NCBI RefSeq assembly: GCF_000775995.1
Contig: NZ_CP009227.1
Location: 1-64,000 of the forward strand
Length of the DNA: 64,000 nucleotides
Direction of reading: 5' to 3'
Origin: Treponema sp. OMZ 838
Lineage (GTDB): Bacteria > Spirochaetota > Spirochaetia > Treponematales > Treponemataceae
In this document: positions 1 through 8,615 of the stretch, piece by piece
How the letters are laid out: each line of letters starts with the position of its first letter
Numbering within the stretch: the first letter of the stretch is position 1
Made by a program: the position numbers and the translations under genes
Notes under the pieces: generated by a model
The model's database searches: none
Told to the model about the DNA's origin: nothing
The model's input: the letters and a program-made list of their open reading frames with translations, nothing else

Positions 1-237
1 AAGACATGCGCCCTCGATATGGTAGAGGCAAGCGATGAGCTATTCACCGTTGACGTTATCGGCGTTCTTGACGCCGCAGGGGACATAACGCCGATCCGGT
101 ACTTCCATCATCAATACGGCACCGTTACCACCGACAACGGTTTAAAAGTCGTTGTATCCTTTACCAATGATGATAGACTTGAAATGAATTTCCCGCCGTT
201 TATATTTGACGCCGACAATAATCGCGGAAACGCGTAA
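1..237 (+). CDS. Phage minor tail protein, C-terminal end (partial)
   Basis: The reading frame is open from base 1, so only the last 78 codons are seen; an ATG at base 19 is probably internal. The fragment is acidic and beta-rich in appearance, with short hydrophobic stretches alternating with charged residues, and has no recognisable motif. Its place directly upstream of the NlpC/P60 gene and the tail-tip gene matches the small tail-assembly proteins that precede gpK/gpJ homologues in lambdoid and related siphoviruses. Assignment rests on position only. Confidence 0.5.
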   Translation, partial: KTCALDMVEASDELFTVDVIGVLDAAGDITPIRYFHHQYGTVTTDNGLKVVVSFTNDDRLEMNFPPFIFDADNNRGNA

Positions 238-255
238 AAGAATGACTATAGTAGT

Positions 256-630
256 ATGATAGAAGTAAACGATTTAATCGGCGCATCGTATAAAGATCAC
301 GGGAGGGACAAGGGGGGCTATGACTGTTACGGTCTTTGTATCGAAGTCGCCCGCCGCGCGGGGTATCGTTTAGACGACGTGTACTATGAAGATCACCATG
401 TACGTTTAAACGCTATTCATGCGCCGACACTTAACGTGCATAAAATCGACGCGCCAAAAGAGGGCGCACTTTTAGAGATGGAAACACACACGGCGGCGGG
501 GGCGGAATTACATCTCGGCGTCTGTTTAAACGAAACCGAATTTATTCACATGACGCGGCTTGGCTGTCGGGTTAACCGCATCGGAACTTTTAAAATAAGG
601 GGCATCTATGGCATTGATACACGTTTATAA
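256..630 (+). CDS. NlpC/P60-type phage tail peptidase
   Basis: 124 residues. The N-terminal part has the NlpC/P60 nucleophile motif YDCYGLC (Cys24) within a Gly/Asp-rich segment; His86 in HLGV and His98 in FIHM can complete a Cys-His-His triad. This fits the C-terminal domain of lambda gpK-type tail assembly proteins, which cleave peptidoglycan or process tail-tip proteins during assembly or entry. The gene lies 18 nt after the preceding tail gene and overlaps the next gene by 23 nt, typical of a translationally linked tail module. Length is short but normal for a stand-alone phage NlpC domain. Confidence 0.8.
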   Translation: MIEVNDLIGASYKDHGRDKGGYDCYGLCIEVARRAGYRLDDVYYEDHHVRLNAIHAPTLNVHKIDAPKEGALLEMETHTAAGAELHLGVCLNETEFIHMTRLGCRVNRIGTFKIRGIYGIDTRL

Positions 631-3600
631 TAGCATCGGGCAGGACGTAACAACGTATGAAGCAAGCGGCGTTTTAAAAGATGCGCTTAACAATATCGAT
701 TGGGAACACGCGATAATTTTGAAAGCAGGCAAGGCGATTCCATGCGATTATGAAGCGCAGGATGATGATATTATCTTTATCAGAAAACTGCCCAAAGATC
801 CCGTTTCAGCTCTGATTGCAGTTTCTGTCGTGCTTGCCGTTGCCGGTATTGCAGCCGGTGTCGCAGTCGGCGCGGCACTTTATAATCAGCAACTGGAACT
901 TGAAGAAATGCAAAAAGCGCAGAAAAACGCAAAGGCAAAGAACGCTATAGAACGGCTCCCTTTTGTTAAAGGCGCACAAAACAGAGCCGCAACCGGTCAA
1001 TATTTCCCTTACACTATCGGCGAATCGTTATTCACTCCCTACCTTTTATGCCCGCCGCATTACACCATTGAAGGTGCGCGCGGAGAGGATCAGTATTTAA
1101 ATCTTGTCTTAGAATGCGGCTTTAATGATATTCTTATTAAAAAGCTTCAAATGAAAAATACGTCCGTTAAAACGTGGGACACCGAAACCCCGCAGAACGG
1201 CGTATTCAATTTTGATGCCGGTACCTATTATGATAGCCGCAACCGTATCGAAATTAGGCAAGCCAGAGATTTTACCATCGATGCCTTTAATAAAAAGATT
1301 ATCGGCGTAAGCGTAAATAAGCAAATCCCGCACGAACACGCAGGGGAGGATGCGGAAGAAAACGCGCGTATTGAAAAAGAATGGCAAGCGGGCGTCGTTC
1401 AGGAATTAGCGTCAAACCCCATGGCGGTAGAGGTTATTGTTCTTTTTGATGGACTCCGTAAGTTTAAAGATGATATGTGGGAATCGCAAAGCGTAACCCT
1501 TCAGGCAGAGTGGACAAATAACCCCGAAGATGCGGAGCCTGTATGGACACCGTTTGATTCAGGCTTTATCCAGAATGGCACCATCTCGAATACATTCGAG
1601 TATAATACGAAAAAGCAGATGCGCTATTGCGCAACGCAAACCTTTACCGCTTCCCAAAGTTATGGCAAGAAAATCAGCGTAAGAGTTAAGCGCGTTACCC
1701 CCAAGGCAAAGAGTAACAGTCAAGAAAATGTTATTCTTTTGGCCGTGCAGACCACCTGCTACGATGCGAAAAAGTCAAGCGCATCAGCATTAGTCGCGGC
1801 TCAATTGTTAGAAGCCGATAAGCGCAATAGGTGTACAAGGATCGGTATTCGTGTTGTCGCAAACGAGAACACCGCCGATATGCTCGATAGCTTTTCCGTT
1901 ATTCAATCCGGCATCGCCCGCGTCTGGGATAAAACAGCAAAGAGCTGGAGCGCTTCAAAAGTGCCGACACGGAACCTCGCTTCATGGGTACTTGAAATCC
2001 TTACTAGTCCTCACCATAAGCCGAGCCAATACGCCGACGATGAACTTGACTTAGCTTCTTTCGGCGCATGGTATGAATACTGCGAAAAAGAAGGATTTTA
2101 TGCCGATGGCGTTATCACCCGCGGTGAGAAAAAGAAAAACACAATCGATACCCTCTGCCAAAACGGAAACGCCGCCTTAGTCTATAACGAGTTTACCGGC
2201 AAGATTGAAGCGGCAATCGATAACGGCCGCCCGTATTCGGTTGCGCTCCTTAACAGTGAAAACATTATCAGTATCCAGACAAGCAAGGACTTCAAACGAA
2301 AAACCGACGGTAAAAAAGTTACCTACATTAACAGGGACGCAGGATACGACGCCGATAGTGTCGTTTTTATGCGAAGCGGTAAAGAGTATGACCCCGAAAC
2401 CGACACCATCAGCATAACCGCCTTAAAGTATATCACCGATTATAAGATGGCATATAAATACGTCTGGCGGCAGATGGCGGAAGAAGCGGCGCACCCCCGT
2501 ACCGTCGTCGTAAAGGTTGGAGCAGAGGGCGCATACTATCCGCTTTTTAGCCGCGTTGAAGTACAGCATAGAGCCTTGCCCGTCGGTCTTTCTCACGCCA
2601 TTGTTAAAGAGGTTAAATGGTGGGGCGGCTTATTAAAAACAATTACGATTATCGGGCATGTCGATTTTCCGCAAGGGAAACGATGCGGCGTTCTTATTCA
2701 CTGCATCGATAATAAAGGGCATGGCGTTTGTGCCGTTGAAGTTGCAGGGATCGGAAGAACCGACACACTCAAGGTCGTTTCAAAAGTGCGGCAGTCTGCC
2801 GATAGTATTCCGCACGCAGGTGATGTGTTGAGTTTTGGGATCCTCGACACGGACGGCGGGTTTCAAGCGGTTACCCGTACGATGAAAATCGTAAACATAG
2901 AACCGGCAGACCACGGCTATAGCTTAACCTTAAAAGACTACAACAGCGCCCTGTACGAATACGGAGACCTACCGGAGTATAAAAGCAATATTACCTATAT
3001 ACCAGACAGCAATCCGAAGCCGCACGCTTCCGATAAAGGATACGTAACCCGCGATGAATTGAAAAAGGTAAACGAACAAGCGGTAAAACAAGCAGCCCTC
3101 GAAGCGGCCGCAAAAGCCGCGCAAGCCGCGATTGACGTAATAGCCCGCGGCGATACTTTTTCAGATGCCTTTCAACTGAACGGATACGGAACCTCTCTTG
3201 AAGCTTTGATTGACAAGATGGACGAGGACGCCCGCAACGCCAAAGACGGATTGAGTATTACCAAAGACGAAATACTACTGAAGGTATCGGACACGGAAGA
3301 GGGCTTACAATCCTATATCGGTATTACTAAAGACGAAATCCTTGCAAAAGCCGACGATATGCGCCGCGAGCTTACCGCCCTTTTAAACGTGCAGGCAGGG
3401 GCAATCCATGCCCTCGTAAAAGGCGGCGGGGCAACGGGGCAGATGGCATTAACCCTCAACCTCCCCGTTATGATTGACGAGGTAACCCGTGAAAAACTCA
3501 TAAAAGCAAGCACGCTAGAAAAAGTAAACGCCGTATACGCCAAGGTAAAAGACACCAACTATTACGGTATTAAACCGGATGCCGGAGCTGCGATAAAACC

Positions 3601-4465
3601 GCTCTGGGAAGACGCCCGCCGCGCCGCCTTGCTTGCCAGTCAAATAAGCCTTGAGGCGGATCAGATACAATTCAAGAGCGATAATATTTTTGTAAATGGT
3701 AAGCTTAAAGCAGACTATATAGATGTCCTTGAATTAGCGGCAAAAAAGACATTCACCGAAAAACTAATCGTGCAAGCACTACGTATCGATACGGATGATA
3801 AATCAGACAAAGATTTTGAAGCATGGTTTGATAAAGATAATGGGTTGAAGATAAAGAACGAAAACAATGTAATATTCAGAATTGCACCAGATGGCAGTAT
3901 ATTGATGGGTAATAATATATTTTTTAAACACCTGCCTTATTGGAGCGCCGGCAGACCATTTTGCAGCGAAACAGAAACTGTAAAATCTTTTTGTGAACGA
4001 AACGGGTTTAATACTTTTAATGTGCTTGGTACTTATGGCGGAAAGGCGTTCAATAAAATACAAACAACAAAGACGGAAAAAAATAAAATGTGGTGTTTAT
4101 GTTTTAATCCAAGAGGATTAGCACCTTCTCCCTTTTGGGAAGAAGCAAATTTAAAAACCGTAAAATATACCCTAACCCTCTATGACAATGCAGCCAAAAT
4201 ACATACAATATATTATAAAGATTATCCTGATATGCCTGATGTGGCACCTGTTCTTGTATATTGGAATTTTAAAAAAAATGGTTATTGGAGCAAAGATGTA
4301 AACGATGTATATATTCCACAGCAAACAAATGACACGCTAAACTTCATCGCCTATATAGGTGCGAAACAGACGAATTATGTTATGACTATTGAAAATATAC
4401 CAAACCAAAAACCGAAAGGCTCCGGTATTGTATGGAGAGACGGGGAATTTTTAAAAATTAGTTAG
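608..4465 (+). CDS. Tail-tip / host-specificity protein (lambda gpJ-like)
   Basis: 1285 residues. The N-terminus (about residues 1-65) resembles the small beta domain found at the start of many J-like proteins, followed by a hydrophobic Ala/Val/Gly helix near residues 68-90. The large middle part fits the tail-hub region of J proteins. From about residue 820 there is an Ala/Lys-rich helical stretch and a repeated ITKDEIL motif (two copies about 25 residues apart) typical of fibre-like connectors. The last 220 or so codons are visibly more AT-rich than the rest, as expected for an exchangeable receptor-binding tip. The start overlaps the NlpC gene by 23 nt. It ends tail-to-tail with the lipoprotein gene, overlapping 8 nt. 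Probably determines adsorption to the treponemal surface. Confidence 0.8.
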   Translation: MALIHVYNSIGQDVTTYEASGVLKDALNNIDWEHAIILKAGKAIPCDYEAQDDDIIFIRKLPKDPVSALIAVSVVLAVAGIAAGVAVGAALYNQQLELEEMQKAQKNAKAKNAIERLPFVKGAQNRAATGQYFPYTIGESLFTPYLLCPPHYTIEGARGEDQYLNLVLECGFNDILIKKLQMKNTSVKTWDTETPQNGVFNFDAGTYYDSRNRIEIRQARDFTIDAFNKKIIGVSVNKQIPHEHAGEDAEENARIEKEWQAGVVQELASNPMAVEVIVLFDGLRKFKDDMWESQSVTLQAEWTNNPEDAEPVWTPFDSGFIQNGTISNTFEYNTKKQMRYCATQTFTASQSYGKKISVRVKRVTPKAKSNSQENVILLAVQTTCYDAKKSSASALVAAQLLEADKRNRCTRIGIRVVANENTADMLDSFSVIQSGIARVWDKTAKSWSASKVPTRNLASWVLEILTSPHHKPSQYADDELDLASFGAWYEYCEKEGFYADGVITRGEKKKNTIDTLCQNGNAALVYNEFTGKIEAAIDNGRPYSVALLNSENIISIQTSKDFKRKTDGKKVTYINRDAGYDADSVVFMRSGKEYDPETDTISITALKYITDYKMAYKYVWRQMAEEAAHPRTVVVKVGAEGAYYPLFSRVEVQHRALPVGLSHAIVKEVKWWGGLLKTITIIGHVDFPQGKRCGVLIHCIDNKGHGVCAVEVAGIGRTDTLKVVSKVRQSADSIPHAGDVLSFGILDTDGGFQAVTRTMKIVNIEPADHGYSLTLKDYNSALYEYGDLPEYKSNITYIPDSNPKPHASDKGYVTRDELKKVNEQAVKQAALEAAAKAAQAAIDVIARGDTFSDAFQLNGYGTSLEALIDKMDEDARNAKDGLSITKDEILLKVSDTEEGLQSYIGITKDEILAKADDMRRELTALLNVQAGAIHALVKGGGATGQMALTLNLPVMIDEVTREKLIKASTLEKVNAVYAKVKDTNYYGIKPDAGAAIKPLWEDARRAALLASQISLEADQIQFKSDNIFVNGKLKADYIDVLELAAKKTFTEKLIVQALRIDTDDKSDKDFEAWFDKDNGLKIKNENNVIFRIAPDGSILMGNNIFFKHLPYWSAGRPFCSETETVKSFCERNGFNTFNVLGTYGGKAFNKIQTTKTEKNKMWCLCFNPRGLAPSPFWEEANLKTVKYTLTLYDNAAKIHTIYYKDYPDMPDVAPVLVYWNFKKNGYWSKDVNDVYIPQQTNDTLNFIAYIGAKQTNYVMTIENIPNQKPKGSGIVWRDGEFLKIS

Positions 4466-5165
4466 TTAAAAACAGATATAATTTATCACCCGTTTTTTTC
4501 CAATAGGTTTTTAACGGTTTCCAATTATCAGTTATTTTAATAGTTTCTGTAGCAAGTTGATTTATAGCTTCTGATATTTTCTGATCAGAGGTATCGGTTA
4601 TCTGTGATAATTGCCAAGCGTAGAACCGAATATTAGCTGGATGCGCAATATTATTTTGAGTAGTTATTGATTGAGTGTTGAACAAAGGCACATAATAATA
4701 CCGCGGTAGCGTTATGATCTTATTTGTTACAGGGTCTCTTGTTTCACGATCTCCACAATAAAAATAATCTTCTAAATTATTTCTTATGCAGGCATCATTT
4801 TTAAGAAGTATATTTCTACCTGTTTCGTTTACGACAAACACGTTCATAGGCAGGCTGTTTTCAAGTATAATCATGTCGTTAGTCTGTTTTTTTATCCGTG
4901 CACCATTTACGCTAATCAATTCGCAGATACTGCCTTCATAGACTTCAAAAACAACTCTGTTTGAACGTGCAGAGCTACTATACGGATCATTACGTTTTAG
5001 TATTGTATACAGCGATTTATCGACTTTTTTACCCAATTCTTTTACGTTTGTAATAGATACGACTACTCTCCAATCAGATCTATTATCGACAATAAAGATT
5101 GCTGTTTTTTTTCCACACCCCGCCAGCGCCAACACCAGCAGCAATAAAACAGCAATCTTTTTCAT
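4458..5165 (-). CDS. Prophage-borne lipoprotein
   Basis: 235 residues. A lipoprotein signal peptide is clear: Lys2-Lys3, a Leu/Val/Ala core and the lipobox LAGC with Cys17. The mature protein has no family motif that I recognise; it is mixed alpha/beta in look with a few Cys. A purine-rich ribosome site (GGAAGGAAAAG) precedes the ATG. Orientation is opposite to the tail operon and the DNA is AT-rich, the pattern of a phage moron expressed from its own promoter in the lysogen. Known phage lipoproteins of this position (for example Cor or Llp types) block re-infection, so a superinfection-exclusion or surface-conversion role is a reasonable guess only. Confidence 0.65.
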   Translation of the reverse strand: MKKIAVLLLLVLALAGCGKKTAIFIVDNRSDWRVVVSITNVKELGKKVDKSLYTILKRNDPYSSSARSNRVVFEVYEGSICELISVNGARIKKQTNDMIILENSLPMNVFVVNETGRNILLKNDACIRNNLEDYFYCGDRETRDPVTNKIITLPRYYYVPLFNTQSITTQNNIAHPANIRFYAWQLSQITDTSDQKISEAINQLATETIKITDNWKPLKTYWKKTGDKLYLFLTN

Positions 5166-5229
5166 TCTTTTCCTTCCTTCAATATAGTATGTGTTCGTAT
5201 GCTTAATCGTTTTAAGTATTGTCTTCTTT

Positions 5230-5685
5230 TTAATTATTACGTTTATATGCTGTATTTCCGATCTTTATCCATTCGCCATTTTCTGAAAATTGGATGCTTT
5301 CTTCTAACCTCGTTTCTCCCAATAAATCATGGAAAACAAGTTTCCCATTAGACACATCAACGACTCCAGAATAAGATTTTTCTACAACTGGATACCACAC
5401 ATATTCATAATCATTTCGCCATCTTTGATATTCATAGTGAAAATTTTTTGAGAATGAATATCTAAATCCAGAGCCTTTTTTGCTGTATTTATATTTATTT
5501 GTTTTAGTTTCAATAGAATAATATTCATAAAAAGAAATTCCCCATGATGTACCTTTTTCTGTAAATAGTTTATCGGTTATTTGACTTGCTGTCGGTGTAT
5601 AATATTTTTGCTTTTGAGATTCAGGCTGAAATTCACAGCTTAATATGCTAATGGCTATAAAAAATAAAACGGCAATCTTTTTCAT
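5230..5685 (-). CDS. Second prophage lipoprotein
   Basis: 151 residues from the ATG at 5685, chosen because AGGTG stands just upstream and the signal peptide begins there; an upstream in-frame ATG at 5733 would add 16 basic residues before the signal. The signal ends at a Cys in ILSC. The first codons (MKKIAVL) and the surrounding DNA closely match those of the neighbouring lipoprotein gene at 5165, suggesting that the two genes share a duplicated signal-peptide cassette. The mature part is rich in Tyr, Ser and Lys and may be a beta-sheet lipocalin-like protein; no family recognised. Confidence 0.6.
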   Translation of the reverse strand: MKKIAVLFFIAISILSCEFQPESQKQKYYTPTASQITDKLFTEKGTSWGISFYEYYSIETKTNKYKYSKKGSGFRYSFSKNFHYEYQRWRNDYEYVWYPVVEKSYSGVVDVSNGKLVFHDLLGETRLEESIQFSENGEWIKIGNTAYKRNN

Positions 5686-5748
5686 ACAACGCACCTCATT
5701 TGATAGTATAGCGCGAGAAAGGCGGGAGCGCAAGGGCTTATTTTGCGC

Positions 5749-5964
5749 TTATTCGTCGCAAATGAACAAGGTATTGTATATCCCTCTTGGATAAAGAATG
5801 TTACAATTTATATCCGTAACAAGCATTAGATATTCTTGCGAGTAATACACGTCTTTATTATTGATGGAATACACGATATACCCATCATTGAGGTACACCG
5901 TTATGAGGATATCAGGGAAGTTTGATAAAAGTATATTTTTGATTTTATCTTTAATGCTATTCAT
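5749..5964 (-). CDS. Small hypothetical protein
   Basis: 71 residues from an ATG at 5964. The frame stays open upstream to 6141, but that extension is Arg-rich and overlaps another small frame on the plus strand. The protein starts with a Lys/Ile-rich helix and continues with alternating Tyr/Val/Ile residues that look like a small alpha-beta fold. It follows the two lipoprotein genes on the same strand. The ribosome site is weak. No family recognised. Confidence 0.35.
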   Translation of the reverse strand: MNSIKDKIKNILLSNFPDILITVYLNDGYIVYSINNKDVYYSQEYLMLVTDINCNILYPRGIYNTLFICDE

Positions 5965-6030
5965 ATCTACTTTTCGATATTTTATGCATTCACGATCCTT
6001 TTTCAAGCCCTCCAGTCTGACTATAGGGGT

Positions 6031-6189
6031 ATGAACGAAGAACTTACATTGATGCAGCGGCCTGTTTTTACCCCTGCACAAACCCAGTGCGTACCGGCGC
6101 CCCTTCCGCTTTCCGTTTCGGAGCCGCAAAGAACGATACATTTAATTGGCGATAATGCTGAACCGGTACAACCGGCGTATTGCCGGTAA
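6031..6189 (+). CDS. Possible 52-residue phage protein
   Basis: ATG at 6031 preceded by AGGGG almost touching the start codon; 52 codons, Pro/Gln-rich, ending 25 nt before the YjcQ-like gene on the same strand. It could be a short leader gene of that transcription unit. Composition is not clearly coding and it overlaps the open extension of a minus-strand frame, so it is only a candidate. Confidence 0.25.
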   Translation: MNEELTLMQRPVFTPAQTQCVPAPLPLSVSEPQRTIHLIGDNAEPVQPAYCR

Positions 6190-6213
6190 TATCTAGCTAT
6201 TACGGAGGTTTTT

Positions 6214-6585
6214 ATGAAAAAAGAATTTTTATGCGAGAACGGATATATCGCTAAAGCTTTCAGGGATATTTACGAGATTTTATCTCGTCTGGAACGCAAG
6301 CTTGACAATGTCGAAAAGCCGGACATAAGCAGCAAGACATTATGCATCACGGAAGCCCGCAGAGATGCTTATATCAAAATGCTTGAAGAAGAAGGATATA
6401 TTACCGGTAGTCGGTGTAAGCGAACGGTTGAAGGTGAAGATCATGTCATTGCTAATAAAGCGCGGATAACATTGAAGGGGTTACAATATCTTGTAGAAAA
6501 TAAGCAAATGCTCCGTTGTTTTAACGAAGATAGAAAGGTTATCAATCAGGGATTGGTCAATCCCAAGAACGTTCAAAATCCGTAA
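6214..6585 (+). CDS. YjcQ-like winged-helix protein
   Basis: 123 residues. The segment ending ARITLKGLQYLVEN matches the end of the YjcQ family (small winged-helix proteins common in prophages and Firmicutes), preceded by a helix-turn-helix-like stretch around residues 45-75. A clear GGAGG lies 7 nt before the ATG. Located between the moron-like lipoprotein genes and the integrase, it could be a DNA-binding control protein of the prophage. The family has no firmly known function. Confidence 0.6.
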   Translation: MKKEFLCENGYIAKAFRDIYEILSRLERKLDNVEKPDISSKTLCITEARRDAYIKMLEEEGYITGSRCKRTVEGEDHVIANKARITLKGLQYLVENKQMLRCFNEDRKVINQGLVNPKNVQNP

Positions 6586-6682
6586 AAGATTTAATACCGT
6601 AACTCTATCCTATAAAGAATATCACACCTTATGCCGATATGCGCTTGAGGGAGGGGATGTCTACTTTTAGGAGGTATCCCTT

Positions 6683-8077
6683 ATGCGTAAACCGTGGAGT
6701 ATGCACAAACGGAACGGCATTTATCAGACGCAGCTGTATGACTACAGCAACAAGCGGTATTGTACTGCCAAAAGCACCGGTACAAAAGACCTGAACGAAG
6801 CGACGCTTATAGCCTATCGGCGGGCGATGGAATTTGATAGCGGCATTGCGACAGAGTACACCGAATGGGTTAAGAATGTTTCAATGATAACGCTTTCCAA
6901 TGAAAAGCGTCCGCCTAATCCTGACATGGCCACACTGGTACAGTCAGCCTGTCAAGATGCTATCGCTCAAGCGTTGCAGGGTACCCAATGTAGTAAAAAC
7001 ACACAGCGGCCATATTCCGTATCAGCAGCAGAGTACGAGGATGCCCCGGAAGAAGTCAAGCCGTTATTAGATCGGCTTTCAACCCTCACTTTTTATGATT
7101 ATATCCTTCTTTATTGGAACTACAGCGAAAGTCCGTATATAAAAGGGCTTATCCGCAAAGGCGAAACCCCGCCGAACCCCGAACGATTTCACCAGTACCT
7201 CGGTATTATGCAAAAATATGCGCGGCATTTTCCGCAATGCCTTTTAACCGAGATAAGTGGAGCAAAAATTGACACGATGCTCGGGTTGATAAAAAATGCC
7301 GGAAATCTCAAAGTGGAGACCGTGAAAGGCATCCGTTCTAGCTTTATTCAAGCGCTACGATTTGCCTATCGGAACAATCTTCTTGTTCGGGATGTTACAC
7401 CACAGATAACAAGGGATTCAAAGGCTTCCCAAAAGAAAGCAAAGAAAGAAGCAGAAAAAGCGATATTTACAAAAGAAGAGCTTAAACGTCTTTTTATGAG
7501 CGATGATAATCCTTTCCGTTCGGATCTCTATCGGCTGATTAACGAATTACTTTTTAAGACCGGCTGCCGCATCGGAGAGTTGCAAGCCCTTCAGATACAA
7601 GATTTTATCAAAGACACAGACGGATACGCTCTCAGGATTAGTAAAAACTACTGCCGCGCAGGGAATCGGCTTAAATGTACTAAAACGGAGCGGGTGGATA
7701 TTGTTCCAATATCAGCTGACCTTGCAGCGAGACTTATAGCGCACATTGAAAAGCACCCCGCAAAGGATAGCGGGCAAGCATTTATTTTTAGCTCCGTTAC
7801 GGATGTTTATAAACCGCTTCGCTATGAAAGTATCAATAAAGATTTTAACAAGACAATGAAAAAACTTGGCTTCAAAAGGCCAAACCTAACCCTTCACAGC
7901 TACCGCCATACATTTGCGACGTGCTTGAGTATGGCGGGGCATTCGGAAGGACATATGCTCTACATAACCCGTCACGAAAGCACCGAAGAATTGCATCGTT
8001 ACACTAATCACTATACGCCGGACATAGAACGAATAAAACACCAGGCGACGATCGATATAGAAAAGCTGTTTACCTAG
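6683..8077 (+). CDS. int: Phage tyrosine integrase
   Basis: 464 residues. The N-terminal 60 residues look like an arm-type DNA-binding domain (short beta strands rich in Tyr/Lys), residues 130-245 a SAM-like core-binding domain, and 260-464 the catalytic domain. Catalytic residues can be read: Arg296 in TGCRIGEL, His405-x-x-Arg408 in HSYRHTF, His431 and the likely nucleophile Tyr440 in HRYTNHY. An AGGAGGT site stands 8 nt before the ATG. It is the last prophage gene, so the attachment site should lie just downstream or near the integrase. The final-box spacing is slightly unusual (ITRHE instead of LGH). Confidence 0.9.
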   Translation: MRKPWSMHKRNGIYQTQLYDYSNKRYCTAKSTGTKDLNEATLIAYRRAMEFDSGIATEYTEWVKNVSMITLSNEKRPPNPDMATLVQSACQDAIAQALQGTQCSKNTQRPYSVSAAEYEDAPEEVKPLLDRLSTLTFYDYILLYWNYSESPYIKGLIRKGETPPNPERFHQYLGIMQKYARHFPQCLLTEISGAKIDTMLGLIKNAGNLKVETVKGIRSSFIQALRFAYRNNLLVRDVTPQITRDSKASQKKAKKEAEKAIFTKEELKRLFMSDDNPFRSDLYRLINELLFKTGCRIGELQALQIQDFIKDTDGYALRISKNYCRAGNRLKCTKTERVDIVPISADLAARLIAHIEKHPAKDSGQAFIFSSVTDVYKPLRYESINKDFNKTMKKLGFKRPNLTLHSYRHTFATCLSMAGHSEGHMLYITRHESTEELHRYTNHYTPDIERIKHQATIDIEKLFT

Positions 8078-8169
8078 GGGCTATCGAACGTGAGCAATAA
8101 AACGCTTTTTTCACACCACGAAAGGCATTACGATACGCCTTGCAGGAATAGTATATGCAAGTAATTTGT

Positions 8170-8233
8170 AAAAACCGGCTAAAAAGCCTCAAAAATCGAT
8201 AAAAATCACTAAAAATATGCGAAATTGTAAAAA
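8170..8233. other. Phased A-tracts (predicted bent DNA)
   Basis: Five A5 tracts begin at 8170, 8181, 8191, 8201 and 8211, i.e. once per helical turn, followed by another at 8229. Such phasing gives strong intrinsic curvature. The block ends 6 nt before the -35 element at 8240 and starts about 90 bp after the integrase stop, so it could be an UP-like promoter element or part of the phage attachment site architecture. Confidence 0.6.
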
Positions 8234-8239
8234 CAATAC

Positions 8240-8268
8240 TTGACAAGAAAATATTCATGTCATAATAT
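8240..8268 (+). promoter_or_regulatory. Sigma70-type promoter downstream of the integrase
   Basis: Perfect -35 TTGACA at 8240-8245. The -10 is either TAATAT (8263-8268, spacer 17) or CATAAT (8261-8266, spacer 15). No protein gene of convincing length follows for 490 bp, so it probably drives the structured RNA described next. Confidence 0.6.
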
Positions 8269-8374
8269 AAAGATAGTTAGAGACACAATGTTTTTGTAAG
8301 ACAGAGTGTAAGATAACTGATTAAAAAATGTACTGGAAACGCCCAAAAATGGAGCGTTTCACCCTATCTTTTAG
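8269..8374 (+). ncRNA. Candidate structured small RNA
   Basis: The segment starts at the end of the promoter and its ends are complementary: AAAGATAG (8269-8276) with CTATCTTT (8364-8371), followed by TT. Inside are GTTA/TAAC and ACAC/GTGT pairings nested in the left half and a GAAACGC/GCGTTTC hairpin in the right half. No known small RNA is recognised (not tmRNA, SRP RNA, 6S or RNase P). It could be a phage or host regulatory RNA, or only the operator region of the attachment site. Confidence 0.35.
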
Positions 8375-8460
8375 CATTTTCCTTGAGTACACAATAGCAG
8401 AATAATAGCGGCTATTCAACCTTTCCTTTTGGAAACAGGAGGGCATCTACTTCGTTATTC

Positions 8461-8512
8461 CACAAAAATTAGTCCTCGACGTGCAAAAAGCACGCCTGTG
8501 GGTAATTTTTGT
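8461..8512. repeat. Nested inverted repeat
   Basis: Outer arms ACAAAAATTA (8462-8471) and TAATTTTTGT (8503-8512) enclose a tight CGTGC-A5-GCACG hairpin (8480-8494). The stretch 8376-8760 contains no convincing gene; it holds this repeat, the palindromic element at 8616 and the promoter of the next gene. A minus-strand frame crossing it (8455-8673) is most likely an artefact of the repeats. Confidence 0.55.
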
Positions 8513-8615
8513 TCATGCCTCGTATCTGCCTCACCTCTTTTCAAAAGGCTAACACAAAAATTATTTTTAACTATATAGCCCTCAATGCTTCTGCGCTTTT
8601 TATCTACTCTGCCTG

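Larger units (their letters stand above)
1..8400 (+). mobile_element. Right end of a tailed-phage prophage
   Basis: Gene order tail protein, NlpC/P60 peptidase, J-like tail tip, lipoproteins, YjcQ-like protein and tyrosine integrase is the usual terminal arrangement of a siphovirus-type prophage. The left part lies outside the window. The right edge is not fixed: no tRNA sits next to the integrase and no second att copy is available for comparison. The attachment site is inferred to lie between the integrase stop (8077) and the first host-like gene (8761). No lysis, repressor or packaging genes are visible here. Confidence 0.8.

Noticed and set aside
8070-8258. Minus-strand 62-codon frame at the integrase end
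   Set aside because: Phe/Ser/Arg-rich product created by the A-tracts read in reverse; no start signal.
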